From CAZJRB01 sp964547995 (GTDB lineage: Bacteria; Planctomycetota; Planctomycetia; Pirellulales; Thermoguttaceae), in contig CAZJRB010000090.1 of the NCBI GenBank assembly GCA_964547995.1, positions 1 to 31,264 of the forward strand: 31,264 bases of DNA, read 5' to 3'. Position 1 is the first letter of the stretch. Each line of letters opens with the position of its first letter. Shown here one piece after another: positions 7,444 to 14,395 of the stretch. A program made the translations under genes and the position numbers. The notes below the pieces were generated by a model that saw only the letters and a program-made list of their open reading frames with translations, had not been told where the DNA came from and did not search any database.

Positions 7444-9171
7444 TTACCTTCGCAACGCGGTGTCGCGGGCGGCGATCAGCACGACCCGCCGCGATACGGC
7501 CCCGGCGTCGTAGAGCCGGTGACCGCCCGTCGTTTGGTAAGCCACCCCGCTGAGGTCGACCCGGCGCCGCAGTCGATCGATGCGATGTTCCGGCAGCGAG
7601 AGGACGGTCCCGGGTTCGAATTTGGGCAGCCCCTCCAGATCGACCCGCCGGATCTGGCCGTCGCGCAACCCGGCGCGAAGGTCTTCATCGAGATAAAACA
7701 CCAGGGAGGAGGTCTGCTCCTCGGCGATCAGCAACTGGTCGGGAATCTCGCCCTGCCGGTTGAAGTAGTACGCCAGGTCGCGGGCCGAGGTGTTGGCGGC
7801 CAGGTGTGGAAGCGCGACCGTGATGATGACGGTGAACTGGAGCGCGATCGAGGAGATCGACGCCGACAAGGCGGCCTGGAACCGTTCCCTGAGCCAGAAG
7901 ATCACCGGAAGCAGGGCGGTCGCAGAGACCACCGCTACGGCCACCCAAACGGGCCACGAAAACCGGACGCCGAATTTCGCCTGGGCGACCAGGATCGCCG
8001 CGAGCGGGACTATCGGACCCGCGATGCACGACGGCAGGAACGTCCTTGCCAGCGATCGCCGGGCGTCTTCGCTCAACACGCCGTCGAGCAGACGCCCCCA
8101 GCCGACTGCCGCGAGAATCGCCACCGCCGGAAACACCGGCCAGAGGTACGTCGCCAACTTCGAGTTGGCCAGCGACAGGAGCAACGTACACGCAATCAGC
8201 CAACACCACAGGAGCACCATGGCCCCGTTCGGTTTGGCGGCCCCGTTCGGTTTGGTTTGCTCCGGCAAGTCGTCTTTCCGCCGGTTTCGCCGTGCCCAAC
8301 TGTCGCGAATCGTTACCGGCAAATACGCAATCCAGGGCAGTCCGCCCCCCAGCAGGATCGGCAGATAGTACCACCAAGGTGCTCCGCCGTGAAACTGTGA
8401 ATCGGTTGCGAAGCCGAGCAGGTGCCGCTCGACGAAGAAATAGTAGAGGTAACCGGGCTGGCGGACCTCGACGGCGATGTACCAAAGGGAGGCAATCCCC
8501 GCGGCAATCGCCAAGGCGGCCGCCCCCCGCACGCAAGCGGCCACGCTCAACCGGCGCAACACCACCAGGTAGCAGCCGTACGCAACCCCGACCAGCGCGA
8601 TACCGACGAAGCCCTTCGTCAGCACGGTCAACCCGAGCAACATGCCGATTGCGACGGCGTATCCCTCGGCGGTCCGGCGCGACCGGGCAAAATCCGATTC
8701 CCAGAACAACAACAGTGCAAGGTTCATCAACGGGATCAACGCGACGTCGTGCGCCGCGGCTTGGGCCAGCGCGACCGGCAGAATCATCGTCCCGTAGAAC
8801 AACCCGGCGACCAACCCGATCGTCCGCCCGAACATCCGCCAGGCGACGATCGCCGTCGTGACGGCCCCAAGCAGCCCGAACATCAGCCCGGGCAGACGTA
8901 CGGCCGCTTCATGGAAGCCGAACAACCGCAGCGAAAGGATCTGTGCCCAGAAGTAGAAAATCGGCTTGTCCAGGAACGGCTCTCCTAGAATGGTGGGGAC
9001 GATCCATTCATCCCGCTCGACCATCTCCTGGGAGACCGCGGCGAACAGGCCTTCGTCGGGATCCAACAACGGGACGTCCAGCGTCATCGGGTAGACGAAG
9101 ATCACGGCAGCCAGGAACGCCGCCAGAACAAACAGCCATCGAATTCCGCTGCCCGCTTCGCCGGTTGCCAT
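7444..9171 (-). CDS. ArnT/PMT-type (GT39/GT83-like) membrane glycosyltransferase
   Basis: A 575-residue polytopic membrane protein with about 11-12 hydrophobic helices. It begins MATGEAGSG; AAGGAGG at 9180-9186 fits this start, and a longer frame to 9240 has no such site. The first external loop has DPDEGLFAAV, matching the acidic catalytic loop of the ArnT/PMT family, which transfers a sugar from a polyprenyl-phosphate donor to lipid A, protein or another acceptor. TMs are followed by a C-terminal soluble domain (from about residue 430), also typical. The acceptor cannot be told from sequence. A small duplication gives KPNGAAKPNGA in a cytoplasmic or loop stretch (8220-8260). Confidence 0.85.
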   Translation of the reverse strand: MATGEAGSGIRWLFVLAAFLAAVIFVYPMTLDVPLLDPDEGLFAAVSQEMVERDEWIVPTILGEPFLDKPIFYFWAQILSLRLFGFHEAAVRLPGLMFGLLGAVTTAIVAWRMFGRTIGLVAGLFYGTMILPVALAQAAAHDVALIPLMNLALLLFWESDFARSRRTAEGYAVAIGMLLGLTVLTKGFVGIALVGVAYGCYLVVLRRLSVAACVRGAAALAIAAGIASLWYIAVEVRQPGYLYYFFVERHLLGFATDSQFHGGAPWWYYLPILLGGGLPWIAYLPVTIRDSWARRNRRKDDLPEQTKPNGAAKPNGAMVLLWCWLIACTLLLSLANSKLATYLWPVFPAVAILAAVGWGRLLDGVLSEDARRSLARTFLPSCIAGPIVPLAAILVAQAKFGVRFSWPVWVAVAVVSATALLPVIFWLRERFQAALSASISSIALQFTVIITVALPHLAANTSARDLAYYFNRQGEIPDQLLIAEEQTSSLVFYLDEDLRAGLRDGQIRRVDLEGLPKFEPGTVLSLPEHRIDRLRRRVDLSGVAYQTTGGHRLYDAGAVSRRVVLIAARDTALRR

Positions 9172-9258
9172 GGAATGTGCCTCCTTGCACGGGGGAGAGG
9201 CGGGAAGCCTATCCGAAAAAGCCGGCTGGGAGAAGGGCAATTCTCCGCGTTCCCGCCG

Positions 9259-10716
9259 CTACGCCTTCTCCCACCCTTTCTTGATGTTCTCCTTGAGCAT
9301 CTGCTCGGCGATGGCGACGGCGGCGTTTTCGGTCGGGGCGAGTTTCGCTTCCTTCTTCAGCGGCTCCTTCCGCGAAGAGCTGTAGTCCGTCCAGTACACG
9401 ACGTAGGCCGGGTAGTCGGGGTCCTTGTCTTCCTTGTTGGTCTTCCATACGACCAGTTTGCGGACCGCGGTCACGCCCTTGGTGGTCTTCGTATAGACTT
9501 CGCGCCGGAGCAGTTTGCTCGGGGGCAGCTCGATTGCTTCGGCGGCCGCCTCGACCTCCGAAACCAGGACGCGTTCGAGGACCTGCTCCATGCGGATGTC
9601 GGTCGGGTTGACGCCCTTGTCGTCGCGGATGCGGACCAGCACGGGGTGCAACAACGACGCGCCGGGCATCTTGCGAAGCGGCGTCCAGCCCTCGGCGGCG
9701 TCGTGATTGAGCACCATCCGGCTGATCGGCGCCCCGGACGAATCCTCGTTCTGGATGTCGGTAACACGGACCTCGACGACCATCTCCGGCTTGACGAACC
9801 GGAACAGGGCCCCGCTGCTGCTGGCATGGCGGAAGCGGGAGGACGTCTGTAGCGGCGACAGGGCGGTCATCAGTTCCTTGCGGACGTCGTCGCTGCCGAC
9901 CGCGCCGCACGAGCCGGCCAGGTGGAAATGTCCGTCGCGGCGCATCAGGGCCAGCAGCAGCGAGCGGACCTGCTCCGGGTCGTCGGTCCGTTCGGTGTAG
10001 CCGATCACCGCGGCGTCGATGTTGATCTGCGGCTTGATTTTGAAGATCCGGCCGTCGGCCGCCCGGGCGACGAGCCCTTCCCCCTTGCCGCCCTCGACCC
10101 ACTCGGCGTAGAAGCCGGGAACCTTGTCGCCGCCGGAGACCTTTTCCGTGCGGACGACCTTGACCCGTTTTCCGTCGGGCAGGATTCTTTGGAGCACTTC
10201 GAGGCGGTCGGGATAGGCGGCAATCGGGGCCTGCGCCCGGTCGTCGCCGCCGGCCACGAGGTCGAACGCCGCGAAGGCAAGCTTCTCGACCTCGGCATCG
10301 GCCTCCCCGCCGAGGGCCTTGGCCAGATCGCCGACGCGAGGCCGCGTTTTCTTGGCGGCGGCAAAAAGCTCGCCGGCGATGATGGTCCGTCCCGCGGCAT
10401 TCGAGGCCGCCTCGGCCGCTTCCTCGATCACAGGGATCTTGCCCACCAGGACCCTACCGCGGGGGCTGGCCAGGTACGGCTCGCCGTCGCCGAAGACCAG
10501 AAACCACAAGGCGCCGTCGATCTTCGGCGAGACGTGGAGCGGGCCGGGCGGAAAACAGTCCGGCATTTCGTCGGGTGTGCGCGAGTAGTAGCAACCGGCC
10601 ACCCGCCGCTTGTAGCCCGAAAGCGTCCCGATCAACTCGGCGTCGGTGATGCTACCCAGCGGCATTTGCTTTCCCTTGCCGCACGGCCTGGCCGATTTCG
10701 TCGAATAGCTGGTCAT
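9259..10716 (-). CDS. Standalone ATP-dependent DNA ligase (LigD/LigC-type catalytic core) with extra C-terminal domain
   Basis: A 485-residue protein with the nucleotidyltransferase motifs in order: KIDG (Lys65, the adenylated lysine), AGELF (Glu116), AFDLV (~150-154), EGLVAR (Glu213) and FKIKPQ (Lys226/Lys228). An OB-fold region follows (EVRVTDIQNEDSSG, about residues 325-338). It lacks the polymerase and phosphoesterase domains of full LigD. The last ~85 residues (KLVVWKTNKEDKDPDYPAYV... to the end) are an added Lys/Glu-rich domain I do not recognise. Start at 10716 has GGGAG upstream; an internal ATG at 10665 with AAGGGAAAG is also possible. It is last of three co-oriented genes with two unknown proteins. 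Confidence 0.85.
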   Translation of the reverse strand: MTSYSTKSARPCGKGKQMPLGSITDAELIGTLSGYKRRVAGCYYSRTPDEMPDCFPPGPLHVSPKIDGALWFLVFGDGEPYLASPRGRVLVGKIPVIEEAAEAASNAAGRTIIAGELFAAAKKTRPRVGDLAKALGGEADAEVEKLAFAAFDLVAGGDDRAQAPIAAYPDRLEVLQRILPDGKRVKVVRTEKVSGGDKVPGFYAEWVEGGKGEGLVARAADGRIFKIKPQINIDAAVIGYTERTDDPEQVRSLLLALMRRDGHFHLAGSCGAVGSDDVRKELMTALSPLQTSSRFRHASSSGALFRFVKPEMVVEVRVTDIQNEDSSGAPISRMVLNHDAAEGWTPLRKMPGASLLHPVLVRIRDDKGVNPTDIRMEQVLERVLVSEVEAAAEAIELPPSKLLRREVYTKTTKGVTAVRKLVVWKTNKEDKDPDYPAYVVYWTDYSSSRKEPLKKEAKLAPTENAAVAIAEQMLKENIKKGWEKA

Positions 10717-10758
10717 CCGATAGGTTCTCCCGAAGTTGTCCGTGCTACATGTGAAGTT

Positions 10759-10860
10759 GTAGGGTGGGACCAGCGGCCACTAGGCCGCGCCGGCCCACCG
10801 ATTTTACTGTTCTTCTCGCGTTGGTGGGCCGGCGTCGCTTCGCTCCTTGTCCCACCCTAC
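10759..10860. repeat. Nested inverted repeat upstream of the ligase
   Basis: Outer arms GTAGGGTGGGAC (10759-10770) and GTCCCACCCTAC (10849-10860) are perfect; inner arms GCCGGCCCACC (10789-10799) and GGTGGGCCGGC (10823-10833) are perfect too. A third palindromic family in this window. It lies between the ligase start and the stop of the preceding gene, so a transcript through it would form a large hairpin. Confidence 0.8.
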
Positions 10861-10873
10861 AAAAAATCGCAAC

Positions 10874-11572
10874 CTAGACTCCCGCGGGGCGTTTGAGTTC
10901 CAGGCTGCTCAGCCGCAGCAGGAGTTGGTATTTCTCGCCGTCGATGCGCCCCTCCAGAAACCCGCGGTAGGGGCTCCCGTTCGATTGGAATATCAGCGGC
11001 TCCTTTCCGTTGGCGCCCGCCCCGAGCAAGACCATTACGTTCTCTTCGTGCAATTCCTTGGCCATGTTGTAGAGGAAGTCGTAGGTCAATCCGTCGACGT
11101 GCCTAAGCTGGACGGTCCGGCGGAAGAGGAATTTCCGCACCGCCTCGGCCTTGGGGAGCTTGCGGCCGGTCCAGCGGACGGGCAACTCCTCGTTGACGTT
11201 GCCGGGCACGTCTTCCGGCTCATGGCGATCCCGTTCCGTGCCGTCGGGTGCAAAGACCACCTCGACCGTCGTCGGGGCGGCGTTGAGCACCTCGCCCTCG
11301 CTCGACAGGTAGACGACGTCGGTGGCCCCGATCCGCCGTCCGATCATCTCCATGTCGATCTCGGGATCGCCTTCGATCATCGCTTTCGCGTAGTCCTCGC
11401 CGTGCTCTTTCGCAAGCGAGCCGTCGAGACCCGACTCGGTCGAGAGCAGGAACTTCTGAAATGCAACCGTCTTGCCGGGCATGCCGAGCTTCACACTCGG
11501 GACGTATTTCAACGGGGCGAAGGCAATCGTTGCGTCCCGCTTCGCGGCGTTCATCAGGTGGACGTTTTGCAT
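10874..11572 (-). CDS. Unknown protein A of the ligase-associated trio
   Basis: A 232-residue soluble protein from the ATG at 11572; the ATG at 11554 (MNAAKRDATIAF) is an alternative. No family is recognised. The first strand region ATIAFAPLKYVPSVKL loosely recalls the opening beta-strand of bacterial Ku (SFGLVNIPVKL), but this is too weak to call. The middle has EIDMEMIGRRIGATDVVYLS; the end has HVDGLTYDFLYNMAKEL and SPYRGFLEGRIDGEKYQLLL, which read like a well-conserved domain. The start abuts a TTAGGG-like repeat that leaves no visible Shine-Dalgarno. Position between protein B and the ligase suggests a repair or ligation role; that is inference. Confidence 0.7.
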   Translation of the reverse strand: MQNVHLMNAAKRDATIAFAPLKYVPSVKLGMPGKTVAFQKFLLSTESGLDGSLAKEHGEDYAKAMIEGDPEIDMEMIGRRIGATDVVYLSSEGEVLNAAPTTVEVVFAPDGTERDRHEPEDVPGNVNEELPVRWTGRKLPKAEAVRKFLFRRTVQLRHVDGLTYDFLYNMAKELHEENVMVLLGAGANGKEPLIFQSNGSPYRGFLEGRIDGEKYQLLLRLSSLELKRPAGV

Positions 11573-11576
11573 GGCT

Positions 11577-11609
11577 GGGGGCCAGGGGTTAGGGTTAGGG
11601 GCTAGGGTA
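11577..11609. repeat. TTAGGG-like G-rich short repeats
   Basis: GGGGCCAGGGGTTAGGGTTA followed by GGGGCTAGGG: repeated GGGGYTAGGG / GGTTAGGG units directly before the start codon of protein A. Such tracts are a recognisable low-complexity intergenic repeat type, able in principle to form G-quadruplexes on the + strand (non-template for the - gene being the C-rich strand). Confidence 0.6.
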
Positions 11610-11614
11610 CAAAG

Positions 11615-11635
11615 CCCCCGCACTGCGTGCGGGGG
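11615..11635. terminator. GC-rich hairpin between proteins B and A
   Basis: CCCCCGCA (11615-11622), loop CTGCG, TGCGGGGG (11628-11635). A strong stem in the 118-base gap between two co-oriented - strand genes. It could attenuate or process the message, or be one more dispersed palindrome; no T-run follows it on the - strand. Confidence 0.4.
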
Positions 11636-11690
11636 TTCATCTTTCCAGATGAGAATTCCACAAATGCGACTCCAAACATCCAAAAAACAT

Positions 11691-12296
11691 CTAAAACATC
11701 TCGAAATCCAACTCGTCGTCCAGGCTTTCTTCTTCAAACGTCTCCCCGGCGAGCTGCTCCAGCTCGCACCACTCGGGCACGATGGGATTGCCGATCAGCG
11801 CGAAAATGCCTTCGTCGTTGGCGACCAGGAAGGCCGCCTGGCAGGTGTAATCGGCATAGTAATTGAAGCGGAAACGATACACGTCACCCGCGTCGAGCGA
11901 CTTCTGCAATGCCGGGTCCAGCTCGACTTCGTCGAGCAGATAGACCGATTCGACCTGGAGATCGAGGACCGTTTCCGCCGGGACGGGGCCTTGAAGCTCC
12001 TGGGCGTCGCCGAGCGTGGAGGGGGATTTCTCGACCACGTTTCCTTCGCCGTCGATGCCCACCAGCTCGCCGCGCGGGATCTGGTCCCCGTCCTCGTTGA
12101 AGTATCCCTGCGAGGTCATCTTCGCACGGATCAGCGTCGTGCCGTCGTCGGTCAAGGCGGCGCGTTCGCACGGCTTGCCGCTCGGATCGAGGACCAGCCG
12201 CCGGCGCTTGCCGTAGATCATCGACCGGTCGAGTTTCCTGAAATTGAATTCCGACGTTTTTCCCTGAAGAGAAACGGCAATCGTCTTCTTGGCCAT
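11691..12296 (-). CDS. Unknown protein B of the ligase-associated trio
   Basis: A 201-residue soluble acidic protein starting MAKKTIAVSLQGKT. GAGGTG at 12305-12310, 8 bases before the ATG, fixes the start; the frame open to 12368 is not needed. Key blocks: YGKRRRLVLDPSGKPCERAAL, a strand-turn-strand RAKMTSQGYFNEDGDQIPRG, VVEKSPSTLG, and VLDLQVESVYLLDEV. The succession of short strands followed by a 'PST...LDL.V..VYLL' pattern has a vague likeness to the Ku beta-barrel region, too weak for annotation. The tail is very acidic (EEESLDDELDFEMF). It is the first gene of the set and could be a DNA- or protein-binding partner of the ligase. Confidence 0.7.
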   Translation of the reverse strand: MAKKTIAVSLQGKTSEFNFRKLDRSMIYGKRRRLVLDPSGKPCERAALTDDGTTLIRAKMTSQGYFNEDGDQIPRGELVGIDGEGNVVEKSPSTLGDAQELQGPVPAETVLDLQVESVYLLDEVELDPALQKSLDAGDVYRFRFNYYADYTCQAAFLVANDEGIFALIGNPIVPEWCELEQLAGETFEEESLDDELDFEMF

Positions 12297-12502
12297 CAGC
12301 AGAACACCTCGCAATTCAGGGTGGCGCCGTGGTTCCAACGGACCCCCGGGCGCGCAGTGCCAGGGCATTTACTCTGAACTCCCGGCTTAGCATCCTACCG
12401 TACCGCCGGGTGTTTGTCCAGCACCCCCCTTGCCGCATCACGGACGTCCCTGCTACGCTGTTCTGTTGGGGAAACGTTGTCCGAACACCCGTACGACGGC
12501 CC

Positions 12503-12728
12503 ATAAAGCCGCGACCGTTGAGGCTGTGACTTTTTGTAGGGAACGCCCTCTGTGGCGTTCCGAAACCCGGAAAACACGCTCGTTGCTGCTTCCCGGAACG
12601 CCACAGAGGGCGTTCCCTACAGACTGAACGTGTCAAACGCCAAAAAGTCACAGCCTCGTTGGTCGCGCCGGGCGTTACCGAAAGCCGTTCCCAGCGTCGC
12701 TCGGCGCGACCAACGGTCGCGGCTTTAT
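12503..12728. repeat. Palindromic repeat, GCGACC family, copy interrupted by another element
   Basis: Right arm 12703-12728 is GGCGCGACCAACGGTCGCGG plus CTTTAT. The left arm is its exact reverse complement when 12503-12520 is joined to 12662-12669, i.e. when the inserted element and one copy of CGTTG are removed. The uninterrupted family member is at 5501-5581. Confidence 0.85.
12521..12656. mobile_element. 136-bp non-coding MITE-like element with 16-bp TIRs
   Basis: Terminal inverted repeats AGGCTGTGACTTTTTG (12521-12536) and CAAAAAGTCACAGCCT (12641-12656) are perfect. An internal pair of 26-bp arms (12536-12561 and 12595-12620, core GAACGCCCTCTGTGGCGTTC) is perfect as well. The element is flanked on both sides by CGTTG (12516-12520 and 12657-12661), a 5-bp target duplication inside another palindrome. 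It encodes no protein, so its transposase must act in trans. Confidence 0.85.
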
Positions 12729-12778
12729 ACCGTGGCATCCGGATCTGTATTCCGACAAAGCCCCATAAGCTCGCCGAC

Positions 12779-13897
12779 ATGCCAACCGATTTCTCCTTCC
12801 AGTTGCACCACCAAGACGCCGGTACGGCGGCACGGCGGGGAACCTTCCACACACCCCACGGCCCGGTCGAGATGCCCGCCTTTATGCCCGTCGGCACCCT
12901 TGGCTGCGTGAAGGGCCTGGAAATCGAGCAGGTCCGCGGTACGGGTACGGAGATGGTCCTGGCAAACACCTATCACTTGGCGCTGCGGCCCGGCGAGGAG
13001 GTCGTCGAGTCGCTGGGCGGTTTGCACGAGTTCTCCGGCTGGGACGGGCCGATCCTGACCGACAGCGGCGGTTTCCAACTCTTCAGTCTGGCTCATCGCA
13101 CCACGGTGACCGAGCAGCAGGCCGTTTTCCGGTCCCACATCGACGGCCGGGAAATCAGGCTCTCGCCCGAACGCGCCGTCGCCATCCAGGAAACCCTCGG
13201 CAGCGACGTCGCCATGGTGCTCGATCACGTCGTGGCACTGCCCGGCGAGCCGGAGGTAGTCCGGGAAGCCGCCGAACGGACCGTGCGGTGGGCCGAGAGA
13301 TGCCGGCAGGCCGCCGGCCGAACCGATCAGGCCCTGTTCGCGATTGTCCAAGGCGGAGTCGATCCCGAATTGCGGGCCGATTGTGCCCGACGGTTGGCCG
13401 AAATGGGTTTCCCGGGATATGCGGTGGGGGGATTGAGCGTGGGCGAAGAACCGGCCGAGATGTATCGGATACTTGATGCCACGATACCGGAGTTGCCCCG
13501 GCAGCGACCTCGCTATCTGATGGGAGTGGGCCGGCCGGTCGATCTGCTCGAGGCGATCGGCCGCGGCATCGACCTGTTCGACTGCGTGATGCCGACCCGA
13601 AACGGCCGAAATGCGACGGCCTTCACCGATGAGGGCATAGTACGGCTGCGGAACGCCCAATACGAGCGGGACACAAGGCCGCTGCAAGAGGGGTGTCCTT
13701 GTCTCGCCTGCCGGCGAAGTCGCGGATACCTTCGCCATCTTTTCATGGCGGGCGAGATGCTGGGCCCCATGCTGCTCTCCATCCACAATCTGACGTACTA
13801 CCAGCGTCTATTGTCCGACGCCCGAACGGCAATCGAAGTGGATCGATTTGCAGCATTTCGGGCGGAGAAGCTGCGCGGCTGGAGCGGTACGGAATAG
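12779..13897 (+). CDS. tgt: tRNA-guanine transglycosylase (queuine tRNA-ribosyltransferase)
   Basis: A 372-residue enzyme, the usual length, exchanging guanine 34 for preQ1 in GUN-anticodon tRNAs. Visible signatures: Asp95 in LTDSGGFQLFSL (general acid/base), the catalytic nucleophile Asp268 in FDCVMPTRNGRNA, VQGGVD, and the zinc site CPCLAC...H in the C-terminal part. Start at 12779 (MPTDFSFQLH) matches the family N-terminus; the frame upstream runs through the palindromic repeat. No strong Shine-Dalgarno was seen. Downstream are yajC and secDF, the classic bacterial tgt-yajC-secDF order. Confidence 0.95.
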   Translation: MPTDFSFQLHHQDAGTAARRGTFHTPHGPVEMPAFMPVGTLGCVKGLEIEQVRGTGTEMVLANTYHLALRPGEEVVESLGGLHEFSGWDGPILTDSGGFQLFSLAHRTTVTEQQAVFRSHIDGREIRLSPERAVAIQETLGSDVAMVLDHVVALPGEPEVVREAAERTVRWAERCRQAAGRTDQALFAIVQGGVDPELRADCARRLAEMGFPGYAVGGLSVGEEPAEMYRILDATIPELPRQRPRYLMGVGRPVDLLEAIGRGIDLFDCVMPTRNGRNATAFTDEGIVRLRNAQYERDTRPLQEGCPCLACRRSRGYLRHLFMAGEMLGPMLLSIHNLTYYQRLLSDARTAIEVDRFAAFRAEKLRGWSGTE

Positions 13898-13970
13898 TTC
13901 CCCTTGTTCGGCGAGTCCCGAGGGTTTATGATACCGAACTTACCAACACATCGTTGAATCCGCTTGACGA

Positions 13971-14366
13971 TTGGGGATCGCCGTGGTGTCAACATTTCTG
14001 GCTGAATTGCTGTTGTTTGCTCAAGAAGGGGCCGGCAACGGAGGCGGAGGTGCGGGCGGCGGGGGAGGCGGTGGCCTCGGCGGGTTGCTGATCCCCTTCC
14101 TCGCGATCGGATTCTTGTTCTACCTCTTGCTTCTGCGACCCCAACAAAGGGAACGGGCCAAACGCACGGACATGCTCGCGGCAGTCAAGAAAAACGACCA
14201 CGTGGTCACCATCGGGGGGATTCACGGCGTGGTCACCAATGTCCGTGCGGAAGCGGATGAAGTGACCATCAAGGTCGACGAATCGAACAATACCAAACTT
14301 CGCATGACGCTCAGTTCGGTCGCCAGAGTCCTGACCGACGACACGTCCGGCGAGAAATCCCAGTAG
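13971..14366 (+). CDS. yajC: Sec translocon accessory subunit YajC
   Basis: A 131-residue protein: a short N-terminus, a glycine-rich stretch (GAGNGGGGAGGGGGGG), one membrane helix (LLIPFLAIGFLFYLLLL) followed by RPQQRERAKR, then the conserved DHVVTIGGIHGVVTNV and a beta domain. This is the YajC pattern (usual length about 85-120), with the N-terminal glycine-rich extension being extra. The start is TTG at 13971 or GTG at 13983/13986. It joins SecDF in the holo-translocon. Confidence 0.9.
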   Translation: MGIAVVSTFLAELLLFAQEGAGNGGGGAGGGGGGGLGGLLIPFLAIGFLFYLLLLRPQQRERAKRTDMLAAVKKNDHVVTIGGIHGVVTNVRAEADEVTIKVDESNNTKLRMTLSSVARVLTDDTSGEKSQ

Positions 14367-14395
14367 AAGTAAAGCGAGTGCAGGAAACGTTTCTT

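Larger units (their letters stand above)
12297..12778. other. Divergent intergenic region with two nested palindromic elements
   Basis: It separates protein B (-) from tgt (+). 12503-12728 is occupied by the nested repeats described separately. The remaining 12311-12502 contains no recognisable gene or box. The tgt promoter would have to lie within or just downstream of the repeats. Confidence 0.5.

Noticed and set aside
7600..7625. GGGTTCGAATTT resembling a tRNA T-arm
   Set aside because: No acceptor stem, anticodon arm or CCA context; it lies inside the glycosyltransferase gene.
9922..10896. + strand open frame opposite the DNA ligase
   Set aside because: The ligase motifs are on the other strand; the product here is an uninterpretable His/Arg/Asp-rich string.
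10874..12296. Annotating proteins A and B as Ku subunits
   Set aside because: The likeness is limited to a few strands; no Ku signature could be shown by reading alone.
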